This document shows positions 49,317-60,143 of a DNA stretch of 64,000 nt, in pieces (position 1 is the stretch's first letter; the number at the start of each line of letters is the position of its first letter). Made by a program: the position numbers and the translations under genes. The stretch covers positions 21,528,646 to 21,592,645 of the forward strand of contig CM022670.1 of assembly GCA_012295275.1 (NCBI GenBank), written 5' to 3'. The DNA is from Chrysomallon squamiferum. Lineage: Eukaryota > Mollusca > Gastropoda > Neomphalida > Peltospiridae. The notes under the pieces are model-generated. The model was not told the origin of the DNA. It ran no database searches and saw only the letters and a list, made by a program, of their open reading frames with translations.

Positions 49317-51243
49317 GTAATAATAATAATAATAATAATTATTATTATTATTAGTAGTAGTAGTAGTAGTAAAATTAAAAATTAGGTAACAAAAAAGTAA
49401 TAAATAACTGATTGATGTTCATATTCAGATTCAGTATTAGCTTTTATAATTTTATTATTATAAATTAATGCTATTTATTATAAGATCAACTTTTTTGTTG
49501 TATACTTTAGGCCCCAAAGGCAACAAAGGTGACAAAGGACCAAAGGGTAATTTTTGGGTGTTTTTTTTATACATTTATTCTTCTCTGTTGCTTTTTCTCT
49601 TCCTTTTTCAGTTGTTGTTGCTTATAAAAAATAATAATAATAATAATAAAAAAATAATAATACCAACAAACGTAATTAGTGACAGTAGTAACAATAATAA
49701 TAATAATAATAAAAAAAGCCTTTAATTTTCACTTTTTTCTATCTACACAACAAGGTATCATTATTTTATCAAACACTGGCTTCTTTTTCACATCCCGTTT
49801 TAACCAGGACTCACTGGAGCAGTGGGGGACACGGGAACAGCGGGTCCACGAGGAGACAATGGCGTTGCCGGGATACGTGGCGAACAAGGCGAGGCAGGAC
49901 CAGTGGGCTATCAGGGAGAAAAGGGTGACCCAGGGGTGAGAGGGGTCACTGGAACTAAAGGAGTACCAGGAGAGAAAGGAGAGATCGGGCTGAAGGTGAT
50001 AGATAACCTGTATAAAGAAGCACTGAACGCTAATATCTGTAACAGATTTGCACATACATCTTAAAGTGGTTTAATTATAAAACGTATCTAATTCGTTTCC
50101 ACAAAAAGTGTTAAGCAAATTAAACAAACCAGTTTAAGAAGAATCTGAGTGGAGTAATTAAAATTATTTTATTTTATATATAAACACACGCCAGTCGCTA
50201 AAACAAGTTTATCTGAAATAGTTTTAGTTATTTGAGTTGAATATAATAATAAAACAGTTATGAACGAAGCCTTGAACTCTTGGTTGTGACGTGACTAACA
50301 TGGATATCAGGTTTTAATGCTTATATTTTCATTTTAGCACAGAAAGTCATATCTAACTCAGATATAATCTAATTTTTTTAAAAAGTAAATAAATTAAATT
50401 TCAGGGTGATACTGGTATACGTGGAGATAAAGGTGCAGTTGGTCAGAAGGGAGACAAGGGTCTGGCCGGATTTGCTGGACCAGAAGGTCCGCGAGGTCAG
50501 TTCAATTAAGTGACTGCAGGCACATATTTGTATAAATATGTAAACAGTCGTCTTACATGCCTTTTGAAAGGGTCCCGCACACCCACGTTTATTTTTCGCC
50601 ACAGCCATTATCACTGTCGTTATATTGAATTCAAAAAGAATTTTTACTGGGCGCTCTTGCGTGTAATGTGTTTGTCGGCGGTCGTCAGTTTGTACATTCC
50701 GAATGACTGATTTATTTTCTTTCATCGTTTTCATTTACTTAACATTAGTTGCATCCTAAAACTTTTTATTATCACCTTTCCAAAAAAAAAATCTTACTAA
50801 TAATATTATAGCAAATATTCTACAAATTATACTTAAAAAAAAAAAAATTATAAATAGTAATGCAACTGTGACCACTTCAGCTGCAAATATTATTACTACT
50901 TCCAGCAACAGCAACAACTACTTCTTCTATTATTACAGTCATTACCACTACTACCACAACTCGAATTATAATTTAGGAAAACGAAATTATTCAATCTGTT
51001 AAAACATTATTTTCTTCCTGCCGTATTCATTAATTCCTTACATTAAAGTACCTCAACAGTTTCTACTGCTGCTCTACGAAATACTAGTGCATCTCTAATA
51101 CAATTATTTCAGGTGACAAAGGTGATACTGGAAATCAAGGCCTAAAAGGAAATGCTGGACGAGACGGTATAAAGGGCGACATGGGTGTGACGGGACCGCC
51201 TGGAATAATACTGGATAACGACTGCTCGTGTTCAGGGATATAA
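47695..51243 (+). CDS. Type II transmembrane collagen-like protein
   Basis: Seven exons: 47695-48006, 48318-48413, 49156-49207, 49511-49546, 49808-49995, 50405-50495, 51113-51243; 301 residues. The first ATG is at 47695, and a second at 47776 (MVKLTENNSNE) could also serve. Order: cytoplasmic tail (about 45 residues); one hydrophobic segment IFYLGLLVLFQSAVFVPVTI with no signal peptide before it, so type II topology; a stalk (about 70-155) with coiled-coil-like helices, a His-rich HYGHHHHGKRNSR segment with a possible furin-type site, and DILREILLQQEKVMEQI; two cysteines before the triple helix (QICIRRADLCQPG); then about 45 Gly-X-Y triplets (residues about 158-290, such as GEKGDPGVRG) and a short cysteine pair NDCSCSGI at the end. 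This layout recalls transmembrane collagens (MARCO, types XIII/XXIII/XXV), but no SRCR or C-type lectin domain follows. Intron 2 appears to use a GC donor. A matrix or recognition role is inferred. Confidence 0.88.
48180..48306. repeat. Compound CTGT/TACC/TATC microsatellite
   Basis: Tetranucleotide units ending about 10 bases before the acceptor of exon 2 of the collagen-like gene, so they may form its polypyrimidine tract. Confidence 0.9.
49233..49372. repeat. (AAT)n microsatellite with ATT and GTA tails
   Basis: About 35 AAT units, then ATT units and TAG/GTA units, in the intron after exon 3 of the collagen-like gene. Confidence 0.96.
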
Positions 51244-51809
51244 ATTATAATTATTTGTATTAAAGTGATCAAGGATGAAGTTTAGTTTGTTCTTTTTTGT
51301 TTCTTAGTCAAATTCACACACAAGCTAAACCATTATCTCGTTCGTGATTTTAAGTTCGCCGTTAGACTACATGCTATGTAGTATCAGTTGCAGCAGTTAT
51401 TTAAAGGAGGGGCGGTTGTAACGTTATAATTCACTAAAATTGAAAGACAGTTTTAAAATATGATTTGTTATAATTATGCCAGATGCCAAATCTTGCACAT
51501 AGTTTTCGGATCAATGAAATATATGTTTATATGTGACTTGCACATTATATTTTTTGAATCTAGATTTCATAATAGCCAGATTAAAGTTATTATTTCACTG
51601 GTGCATTACCTACGACGAATTATTAGGAAATAATTTTAACAATACAGCCAAAATATTAACATATATTTTATTTATGTATCTCATACAAAACAAAAATATA
51701 AAAGTAACAAAAACAATTTAAATAGCACTTTCGAGTCTCAGATAACAATGTCAACCAAACAATACAGTCTTTTCAACACTTATGTTTCCTAGGCAACGGA
51801 AACCAAATC
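51244..51809. other. Convergent spacer, collagen-like gene / CTWC gene A
   Basis: The 3' flanks of two converging genes. No further gene or structured repeat is seen. Confidence 0.6.
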
Positions 51810-52108
51810 TCAGCACCACGTGCATTTCACACCCTTGCGCGTGTAACACAGAAGTTCTGCTGACGTGGACAATCTTGTGAGCAAGCTTGATGACGTCTGT
51901 GTTGTCGTCGTTGTCTTAAGCAAGTGTTTCTTGACGGGCGAGAAAGAAGAGATACCCATTCGTGGTTTTTTCATGGGGCTTGAGTCGACATCTTAAAAAA
52001 ATAATAATAAAAAAGTAAATAAAAGTCACTATAATTATTATAGATGTTTTTATATAAACAAAAGAGGTGCGTATGTATATTTATAAATAACATATTTTTT
52101 AACATTGA

Positions 52109-52158
<50 letters not shown>

Positions 52159-52881
52159 ACTGAACTATTGTTAAAAATAGGTGATCGTTAATATATATAT
52201 AAAATAACTTAAAATGATTTAATTGGTGCTTAAGTGATCATTTAAATAAATAAATATATTATTACTACTGCTACTACTAATAAAAGCTAACAACAACAAC
52301 AACAACACACACACACACACACACACAAATAATAAATAAATAAATAATAAAATAAATAAACAAATTGATGCACGAATCTCACAAAACCTACCATTGTTAA
52401 GTTCGTTTGCTCTGCGGCGAAGATTTTCTCTTCTAAAACTCAGCTCCAAGTCTTTTCTCTGCATCCTGTGTTGTCTGCAAACTAATTTTTGTAAACGGTT
52501 TTCAAGTATTCTCTTTCTCAGGCTAATGTCTGACCTGTTCAGATTGCTTTGACTGTCGCTGAAATGAATATTTGAAATATTTATAATTTTAAAATACCAC
52601 TGTTCCCAATAACATATTTATCTAGAATGAAATTAGAAACAACGTATTTCACAAAATATTTAAAAAAATACTTTTTCTCATCGCATTATAAAAAAAAATA
52701 TATTTTTAAATATATTTTATTTTATACTCTGAAAATATATTAAATATATTTACCTCAAATCGGAAGTTCTGGAATGTGTTTCGGAAATGAACTCATTTTT
52801 CAGAAGCCATGTCATCATATGCTTGGATTTATGGGTAACGGAAGTGCGTTGGGAGGAACTCACTATTGTGACGTCATTCAT
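51810..52881 (-). CDS. Unrecognised small basic protein, CTWC family copy A
   Basis: I do not recognise the family. Exons in minus order: 52754-52881, 52392-52558, 51810-51991; 158 residues. Start MNDVTIVSSSQ; then THKSKHMMTWLLKNEFISE, a helix-like block. The middle is strongly basic (SDISLRKRILENRL, then RKDLELSFRRENLRRRANE) and probably a long charged helix. The C-terminal third is Ser/Thr-rich (GISSFSPVKK) and ends KGVKCTWC. No signal peptide or membrane segment is present; Arg/Lys richness suggests a nuclear or nucleic-acid-bound protein (inference). Copy B at 56504-57480 has the same three-exon structure, the same phases and roughly 60% identity by eye. The blocks kept in both are MMTWLLKNEFISE, SDISLRKR, LEL-FRREN and CTWC. 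Conserved frames and splice sites with divergent introns argue for two real genes under constraint. Confidence 0.85.
52113..52152. repeat. (TG)n microsatellite
   Basis: About 20 TG units in intron 2 of CTWC gene A, which also contains a CA tract (52306-52327) and AAT/AAAT runs. Confidence 0.96.
52869..52876. promoter_or_regulatory. Perfect CRE palindrome at the start of CTWC gene A
   Basis: TGACGTCA lies inside codons 2-5 (ATG AAT GAC GTC ACA). It is the consensus site for CREB/ATF/CREM factors. The same palindrome sits at the same place in copy B. Because it overlaps coding sequence, conservation could be due to the protein alone. Confidence 0.4.
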
Positions 52882-53488
52882 ATTGCTTTGACTAGTGTTT
52901 GTATATACTGAAATGAACAGTTCTCAACAGTAACTTGAAGTGTAATGATTAATTTCGATGGAAAATTTGTATTTTATAGTGAACACTTCTCATATTCTAC
53001 AACAACATAGGTTATGGCCTCCAATTAATAAAGGATTATTGTTTGTTAAATCAATCGCTGTTCAAAGATGCCGACAATATGTACAATCACAGGATTACTC
53101 ACTACCTTATAACCCAATCACTGAATCAGGTATTCAGTAGGATTAAGTATTTTATAGTATACGTCTTCTGATCTTTGATGTCCTCTACTGAAGTTAACAA
53201 GCAACAGTGGTATGCTTGTCTTTATTTCTGTTTTTCGTTTCAGTCTCTTAATTTACTGTTTAAAAAATATATATATGTACATAAGATATTATAAAATATA
53301 AAACAAAAAAAAAAAAAAAAATATAAGATTATTTAACTATTTCAATGAAATAATTATGCATATTATTACATGTATTTGTTATTATTGCTTTAACTTTCAG
53401 TTTATTTCAGGAGGCAGACTGGTGCTTTATTATAATATTAATGTATATTTATTTACTTATTTGTTTCTTTCTTTGTTAATTAACGATT

Positions 53489-53508
53489 AATCATCATCAT
53501 CATCATCA

Positions 53509-53563
<55 letters not shown>
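53489..53563. repeat. (ATC)n(ATT)n microsatellite
   Basis: About seven ATC units followed by about 17 ATT units. Confidence 0.96.
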
Positions 53564-53566
<3 letters not shown>

Positions 53567-53976
53567 CTAATTCCATTAATTTAAATTTATTTCGTTCTGT
53601 AGTTACTCATTCTAAATGTTTATTTATATATTTATAATTTTTTTTTTATGGCTAGATTGTTCTCGTGACTAGTAGGTATTTCTTTCGTAAAATCCCTGCA
53701 TCATTGTTTGTTGTTGTATACAGGGTTAGGTTCTTTTCGGCTTAAAGCTGAATGTTAGATCATTTGAATAACAAAGATGTTTCCAGTTAAAAAAAAGTAC
53801 GATAAAATATTTAATTTCCTTTTTTTTAAATATTTATTTCTGGATTTGTTTCTGTGATGATGAAATTAAACGCTTAAAGATTATTTGTATTTAGTATAAT
53901 TGTCTTTCTAATTATTTTTATTATTTTAAATTAATTTATTTTTCTCATCATCATATTCTTCTTCTTCTTCCTCTTA

Positions 53977-53977
<1 letters not shown>

Positions 53978-54049
<72 letters not shown>

Positions 54050-54065
54050 GCTACTACTACTACTA
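53978..54065. repeat. (ACT)n microsatellite
   Basis: About 28 ACT units with one GCT interruption, followed by imperfect ATG, GTA and AAT units up to about 54195. Confidence 0.96.
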
Positions 54066-54802
54066 ATAATATGATGTTGATGATGATGTTGATAATGATG
54101 ATGACCTCAATAATAACAGTAACAGTAGTAGTAGTAGTAACAGATGTAGTGGTGGTAGTAATAGTGGGAATAATAACAGTAGTAGTAGCAGTTGATATAC
54201 CAATAAAGAATAATATAAAAAATGACCATGTCCATTTTAATAATGATTTATTTTAATATAATAATAAATAATTTTATCGTTATTATATGTAGTAATTGTG
54301 CCTTTAATCGTGTTATTATTTTCGATCATAATTATGAATACGAACAAAGATTGGAAAAATGACCATGTCCGTTTTTGCTGGCTGATTTTTTTTAATGTCA
54401 TACATCATTATTAGTAAGCGTCGATAATGGCAAGCAACTAAATTATCTTTCTGAAGTACATGTATGTATATAACGTATTTATAAAGTATTTAGACTGTTT
54501 GTTATCATAAACAAACCTTACCAAAGGGTGAATATACAGGATCAGTAAATGCGCATAGCTAATAAATAATACCTTAACTTTTGAATATCAGCAAGCTTTA
54601 TGCATAAACACATAATCATATCCGCTTGGTTTTACAGAAAAGCAGCTGTGATTCGTTTCAAAAGCGTTTTCTCATAGACAGAAATTTTTCCATGAAAAAA
54701 ACAAAAAAAACAATCAACACAAAAAATAAAGAAAAAAGAAATGATCATCGACACAAATTTTGACAGGGATGAATAAAAACGAAAAATAAGTTGAACATGC
54801 AT

Positions 54803-54803
<1 letters not shown>

Positions 54804-54852
<49 letters not shown>

Positions 54853-54909
54853 TGTATGTATGTATGTATGTATGTATGTATGTATGTATGTATGTATGTA
54901 TGTATGTAT
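54804..54909. repeat. (AT)n(TATG)n microsatellite
   Basis: About 11 AT units and about 20 TATG units. Confidence 0.97.
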
Positions 54910-55029
54910 ATTAGTTTAGGATTTTGAATATTCTTTGTTTTATGTACAAGAATTGTTATTACTGAATTCAAAATGAAGTTCTTATTCCTTCCAACGGTTT
55001 TCTTATTTTGGAACATTAAGACCTCCCCA

Positions 55030-55250
55030 TATTTAAATATCAAAAATAATAATAATGACTAAAGCATTAACTATGTAACTGGCGGCATCTTTAAATTTCA
55101 TCACTTTTAATCAAACCTATTTATAATTAAATTTACAAATATTGTCTGTCGGTATCATCAATAACTTTAACAATCGATGTCTTATGATCAATTTAATTGT
55201 GTTTAACTAATATCGTTTCTCTTATGATAGAAATTTATCAGATTTGGTTT
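55030..55250 (+). repeat. Inverted duplication around CTWC gene B, left arm
   Basis: It is the reverse complement of 57931-58162 with about 85-90% identity by eye. Shared blocks include GGCGGCATCTTTAAATTTC, TTTTAATCAAACCTATTTAT and AACAATCGATGTCTT. The arms enclose about 2.7 kb containing all of CTWC gene B. Confidence 0.92.
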
Positions 55251-55842
55251 ATATATATACATATGAAATTTTCTTAAACGTAAAGACGAGCACTTTGAAT
55301 ATGAGATATGTGTTCCGGTCAGGAATATTACCCTAGGTGACATTATCAAAATTATTCTAAGACTGTTTATTAAGTGTGTAAAAAGACGACCTATTTATTA
55401 TAGTGGACATCGCGTTCATATTCCTTGTTTTGATTTGTTTATGAAATAAAATAAAATAAAATACAATTTAAAAATATAAATCTATTAATGAACATGCAGA
55501 AACAGGTGTATTGATGGTAAAGAGAGAAAACAAGCATAAAAGCAATATTCTCTGAAAAAAGAACCATTGTAATGTTTTGTGTTTGTCATACTCCGTTTTG
55601 TTTGCGCTATTAAAATCATTAAAATCAACGATTTCTTTTAATTTTTGATTTGTTACATATATTTCAATCGCATAATTATCATATACTACTAATAAAGAAA
55701 GCAATGCCACTTCATGACATCATTTCATAGATAGATAGGTTAGCAATATCTTTGATAGATTAGGTAACTTTGTTTTATTTGTCTAGAATTCAAAAGAAAC
55801 AACACGTCTGTTTCTGTTCTTATGTTTCTAAATGCTGTTTCG

Positions 55843-55843
<1 letters not shown>

Positions 55844-55887
<44 letters not shown>
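55844..55887. repeat. (TG)n microsatellite
   Basis: About 21 TG units, then AT units. Further GTAT and TG repeats continue to about 56082. Confidence 0.96.
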
Positions 55888-55895
<8 letters not shown>

Positions 55896-56503
55896 AATAT
55901 ATGAACATATCGACATTGTAGATTATAAGTTACAAACATCTTAGCATTCCGTGACAGTATGTATGTATGTAAGCATGTTTGTGTGTGTATGTTTAAATGT
56001 GTAGATGTATGTATGTTTGTATGAATAGATATGTACGTATGCATGCACTAAATATATGTGTTTGTGTGTGTGTGTGTGTGTGTAATTATTTTCAGTTTTA
56101 TAGATCATAACGAAGATGGACATTTCAATGTATAACAGATGTTAAAAAAAATTAAAAATAATAAAACAAGATCTCGACACGAGTTGAGGATCCCTTATCC
56201 GAAATTTCGAAAACTGAAATCTAAATGTAGTGTATTTAAGTATAATTATGCAAATACTTACCTTTGAATATAACTATATTTATAAATATAATTAAAAATA
56301 TGAATTCGTTCCTTTGTCTGTGTTTGTGTTTATTAAAAATTAACAAAACAGTATAAAGTAGGTATAATAATTTATTTTCACATCATGAACATTGATAAAT
56401 AAATAACGATAAATATATCACAGTAATATATAAATATATATATATATATATATACATTAATCATAGAACAACGGATTTTTTGTTGTCTTCTTAAAATCAG
56501 AAA

Positions 56504-56777
56504 TTAACACCATGTGCATCTAACCCCATTGCGCATGTAAGATAGAATTTCCGGTCTCTTAGAAAACTTTGTGAGCAGAGTTGATGACGTCTGTGTTGTT
56601 GCTGTCGTCTTGGACTTATATTTCTTGACAGGTGAAAATGATGACAGACCTAGTCGTGGTTTTATTCCGGAGGACGCTGTAGTATCTATGAAAATAAAAA
56701 ATGAAAATAACTTGTCTATTTTTTTGATACATATACATGAAATATAAGTAACATTTGTATGCCTGAAATTCACATTT

Positions 56778-56857
<80 letters not shown>

Positions 56858-57115
56858 GACACACACACACACATATATTTTATTTCTTAATTTTTTATAT
56901 AATTAATGAAATAAACTATCAGTATGATGCTTAACTTACCATCGTCAAAGGAAAGCGCGTTAGCTTTACGTCGAATATTTTCCCGCCTGAAGGTTAGCTC
57001 AAGATTTTTGTTTTGTAAAGAACGTCGTCTCTTTGTCAGTTGTATCATTCGATTTTGCAGAACTCTTTTTCGTAGACTGATGTCTGACTGGTCAGAATTA
57101 GCGTGTGGCTTTCTA

Positions 57116-57214
<99 letters not shown>

Positions 57215-57281
57215 AATAAATAAATCAAAAGACAAAAAATAATTAAATATAATGAAATCTACAGCACCTGCTTTTGTTAAA

Positions 57282-57337
<56 letters not shown>

Positions 57338-57480
57338 TAATAATACCTGTATCGGTATTTGGATATTCTGGAATCATTTTCGGAAATAAACTCATTTTTA
57401 AGAAGCCAAGTCATCATATGCTCTGACTTGTGGGTAAAGGAATTAAGTCCAGACGTTCTAGCCATTGTGACGTCATTCAT
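56504..57480 (-). CDS. Unrecognised small basic protein, CTWC family copy B
   Basis: Paralogue of 51810-52881. Exons in minus order: 57347-57480, 56940-57112, 56504-56685; 162 residues, starting MNDVTMARTSG and ending NGVRCTWC. Shared blocks are THKSEHMMTWLLKNEFISE, QSDISLRKRVLQNRM, LELTFRRENIRRKAN and LSSFSPVKK. Exon 3 has the same length (182 bases) in both copies, and exons 1 and 2 differ by multiples of three (6 bases each). Intron 1 (57113-57346) is almost wholly microsatellite, with both splice sites abutting repeat tracts. Function is unknown. As with copy A, a nuclear location is a guess from its basic composition. Which copy is ancestral cannot be told. Confidence 0.85.
56779..56846. 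repeat. (AG)n microsatellite in CTWC gene B intron 2
   Basis: About 33 AG units followed by ACAG and AC units. Confidence 0.97.
57113..57346. repeat. Intron composed of AAT, ATG, AAAT and AAT microsatellites
   Basis: 57115-57180 is AAT units, 57181-57212 ATG units, 57283-57322 AAAT units and 57322-57345 AAT units, with only about 65 bp of other sequence. It coincides with intron 1 of CTWC gene B. Confidence 0.93.
57468..57475. promoter_or_regulatory. Perfect CRE palindrome at the start of CTWC gene B
   Basis: TGACGTCA within codons 2-5, at the same position as in copy A. Confidence 0.4.
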
Positions 57481-57930
57481 AATGCTTGTGGAGATTTCCA
57501 GAAAGTGGATAGTGAATCGTGTTCAGGAACTGTGTTTTGCAAAATATCCGAAGAGAAATGGTTTGTCTAATCAAGAGATAGTGTTTTATAGTGAACATTT
57601 GTCAGAGGAAACTAGTAATGCAGTATGGCCTCAGTGACATCAAACAAATACGATTAGCTAAGCCAAAAGAGCCACATTTGTTAGATCACTGACATGAAAG
57701 ATCATTGCAAACATCAACAAAATCAAATTTAACAGATGTAAATGACTTTAATTTAATTGTACATTAAAAATGCCGCCAGTCAGCAATGAAGCTAAATTCA
57801 GTTAATTTGTGTAATCAGTAAATGAGGTTAATTAAAGATACTGACTTTTAAAGGTAATTGCAATTCAGCTGAATCAAATTTGACAGATCAAAGAGATGTC
57901 CGTACCCTGGTGATGCCACCAATCAACAAG

Positions 57931-58162
57931 AAAACCAAATCTGATAAATCTCTGTCTTCGGATGAACGATATTAGTTAAACACAATTATACTGATCGTAA
58001 AGACATCGATTGTTAAAGTTGTCGATGATGTCGACAGACAATGTTTGTAAATTTAATTATAAATAGGTTTGATTAAAAGTGATGAAATTTAAAGATGCCG
58101 CCAGTTTCAAACCAAAACATGGTTAATGCTTTAGTCATTATTATTATTTTTGATATTTAAAT
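57931..58162 (-). repeat. Inverted duplication around CTWC gene B, right arm
   Basis: The reverse-complement partner of 55030-55250. It starts 450 bp upstream of the gene B start codon. Shorter GATGCCNCCA-like echoes occur just before it (57771 and 57912). Confidence 0.92.
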
Positions 58163-58448
58163 ACTGCTGCATTCAGATAAGCAGGAAATGATTAACAACA
58201 AACTTTAAAAAGAAGAAAAAATACTAATAGCTTAATCATTTCGGTCATTCAGTTTTGTTTGAACAAATGCATGAGAAGTTTGTTTGCAATAGAAAACACG
58301 AGGAAAGAGTTGGGGGCCTGTACGGATGTTTCTTTTTAGAGCTAAGTAGAATTTTTATTTATAAAATTAGCGATGTAACTGTTACTTAAAATTGGGAGGT
58401 CTTCCAAAATAAGGAGAAATTAGATTTGTTTGATTATATATATATAAA

Positions 58449-58520
58449 TAGAATGATAATATTTTAGCGATCCCTCAACGCTATTATATCAGTTGTAATT
58501 GTCTGTCTGTGTGTGTGTGA
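58449..58520 (+). repeat. Microsatellite-associated interspersed repeat, copy 2
   Basis: The same order as the minus strand of 15650-15560: AGAATGATAATATT, CGATCCCTCAAC, CTATTATATCAGTT, then TG units and GA units. Here the GA tract is short and broken. Confidence 0.85.
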
Positions 58521-59339
58521 GAGAGACAGAGAGATTTTATGAGATCGGTAGAGAGCGGTTTTTTCGGTTATTTTCTATGCGTTTGAATTCGAATGTACAG
58601 CTCGAAGAATAACTTCATTAGTGATCTGTAGAAAAGAGGATAACCTTGCAGTACGTTCTCCATTCCTTATTATTAGTAACTTTAAAAAAAAAAAAAAAAT
58701 AAAAAACCAAGTTAAAAAAGGAAAAAAAAAAACACAAAAAAACAATGATAATAATAATTAATACAATTTTGCCCAAAAACAAATAAATAAAAAATACTCT
58801 GTTTATACCACTACAAAATAAAATAACAGCTCTTGAAACTCCTGCCCAGATGAATACACGAACAAATGAAAGCATGAACTGAGTTACCTTAGTCATCGTA
58901 TTTACTCTGTAGCAGATAGTAATATTGTTGTACCACTGTCACCCTATTTATCTCTCGAACAAATAGCAATACACTGTTACCATAGACGCCTTTTTATTTG
59001 ACGGAACGTGTTGAGCGCTTTTCTGAGTCAAGGAGAATACAAACAAAATATACTTAAGACTTATATGAATGTATATATCTTCGCCACATGCAGCAAGACC
59101 AGTGAAATATTTGAACTATAAGGCTGAAGGTCAACATGGGCTGAACTGTATGAGCACAACAAGATTACTGAGTAAGAAATTTTATCTTCTGTATTACAAT
59201 AAATAACATTTCTCATCGTTCATTGTTGCTGCTGTTTGAGGAGATATATTCTGCTCAGAAACCTCAGCTGATGTTCCTTTTTTCTTGTAAAAAAAAAAAA
59301 AAAAAAAAAAATAAAACTCACCCCCAACTAAATATATAA

Positions 59340-59456
<117 letters not shown>

Positions 59457-60143
59457 TCACGACAACGACGTCAGTAAACAAAATTCTTAAATTAACTCAG
59501 TAACAAAAACTGCAATAATAATATAACAGAAAATAATTCAAACAATGGAAAAGAAAGAAATACAAATACAACATAACATCAACAGACAAACAAACAGCAA
59601 CAACAAAAAAACAAAAAAACAAAAGAAAAGACTAAGAAGAATAAAACCCCATAAAATTGAATAATAAATAAAAGAAAAAAATTAATAAAAAATAAATAAC
59701 AACTACACATCAGACAAAACAATTTAAAAAGGTACAATTTAAATTAACATTTAACAACAACAACATAGACAAAATAATAAAAATTATAAAATAAATAAAC
59801 CCAACCTCAACAAATACAAAACTTTCACATATCAAACACAATAGAATCACATCGAAAGGTCACACAAAAAAAAAAGAAAAAAGAATCTGTCAACATCAAA
59901 TACGCTTTGTAAAATAAAAATAGCTATCTCCTGTTGACTAAGCCTATTGAAAAAAAAAAAAAAAAATGATCCTGTAATGACCACATGACTAGGTACAGTA
60001 TAAACACTATAAACCCAAGAACAAACTGAGTGAACGAATCTGTGGTGATTCATTCGTGACAACACAGTTCAGTGTTTACTTTACATCTTACACTGGTTAC
60101 TCATTCTCGGCCATTCTACACTTCGACTTGCGGCTTTCACGTA

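Larger units (their letters stand above)
52882..56503. other. Spacer between the two CTWC genes
   Basis: No gene assigned. Next to gene A, 52890-53010 resembles the region upstream of gene B (57490-57640), including TTTTATAGTGAACA and a shared TATGGCCTC, so the duplicated block extends past the start codons. The rest holds ATC/ATT repeats (53489-53563), an ACT array (53978-54065), AT/TATG repeats (54804-54909), the left arm of an inverted duplication (55030-55250) and TG tracts (55844-55887, 56060-56082). Confidence 0.6.
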
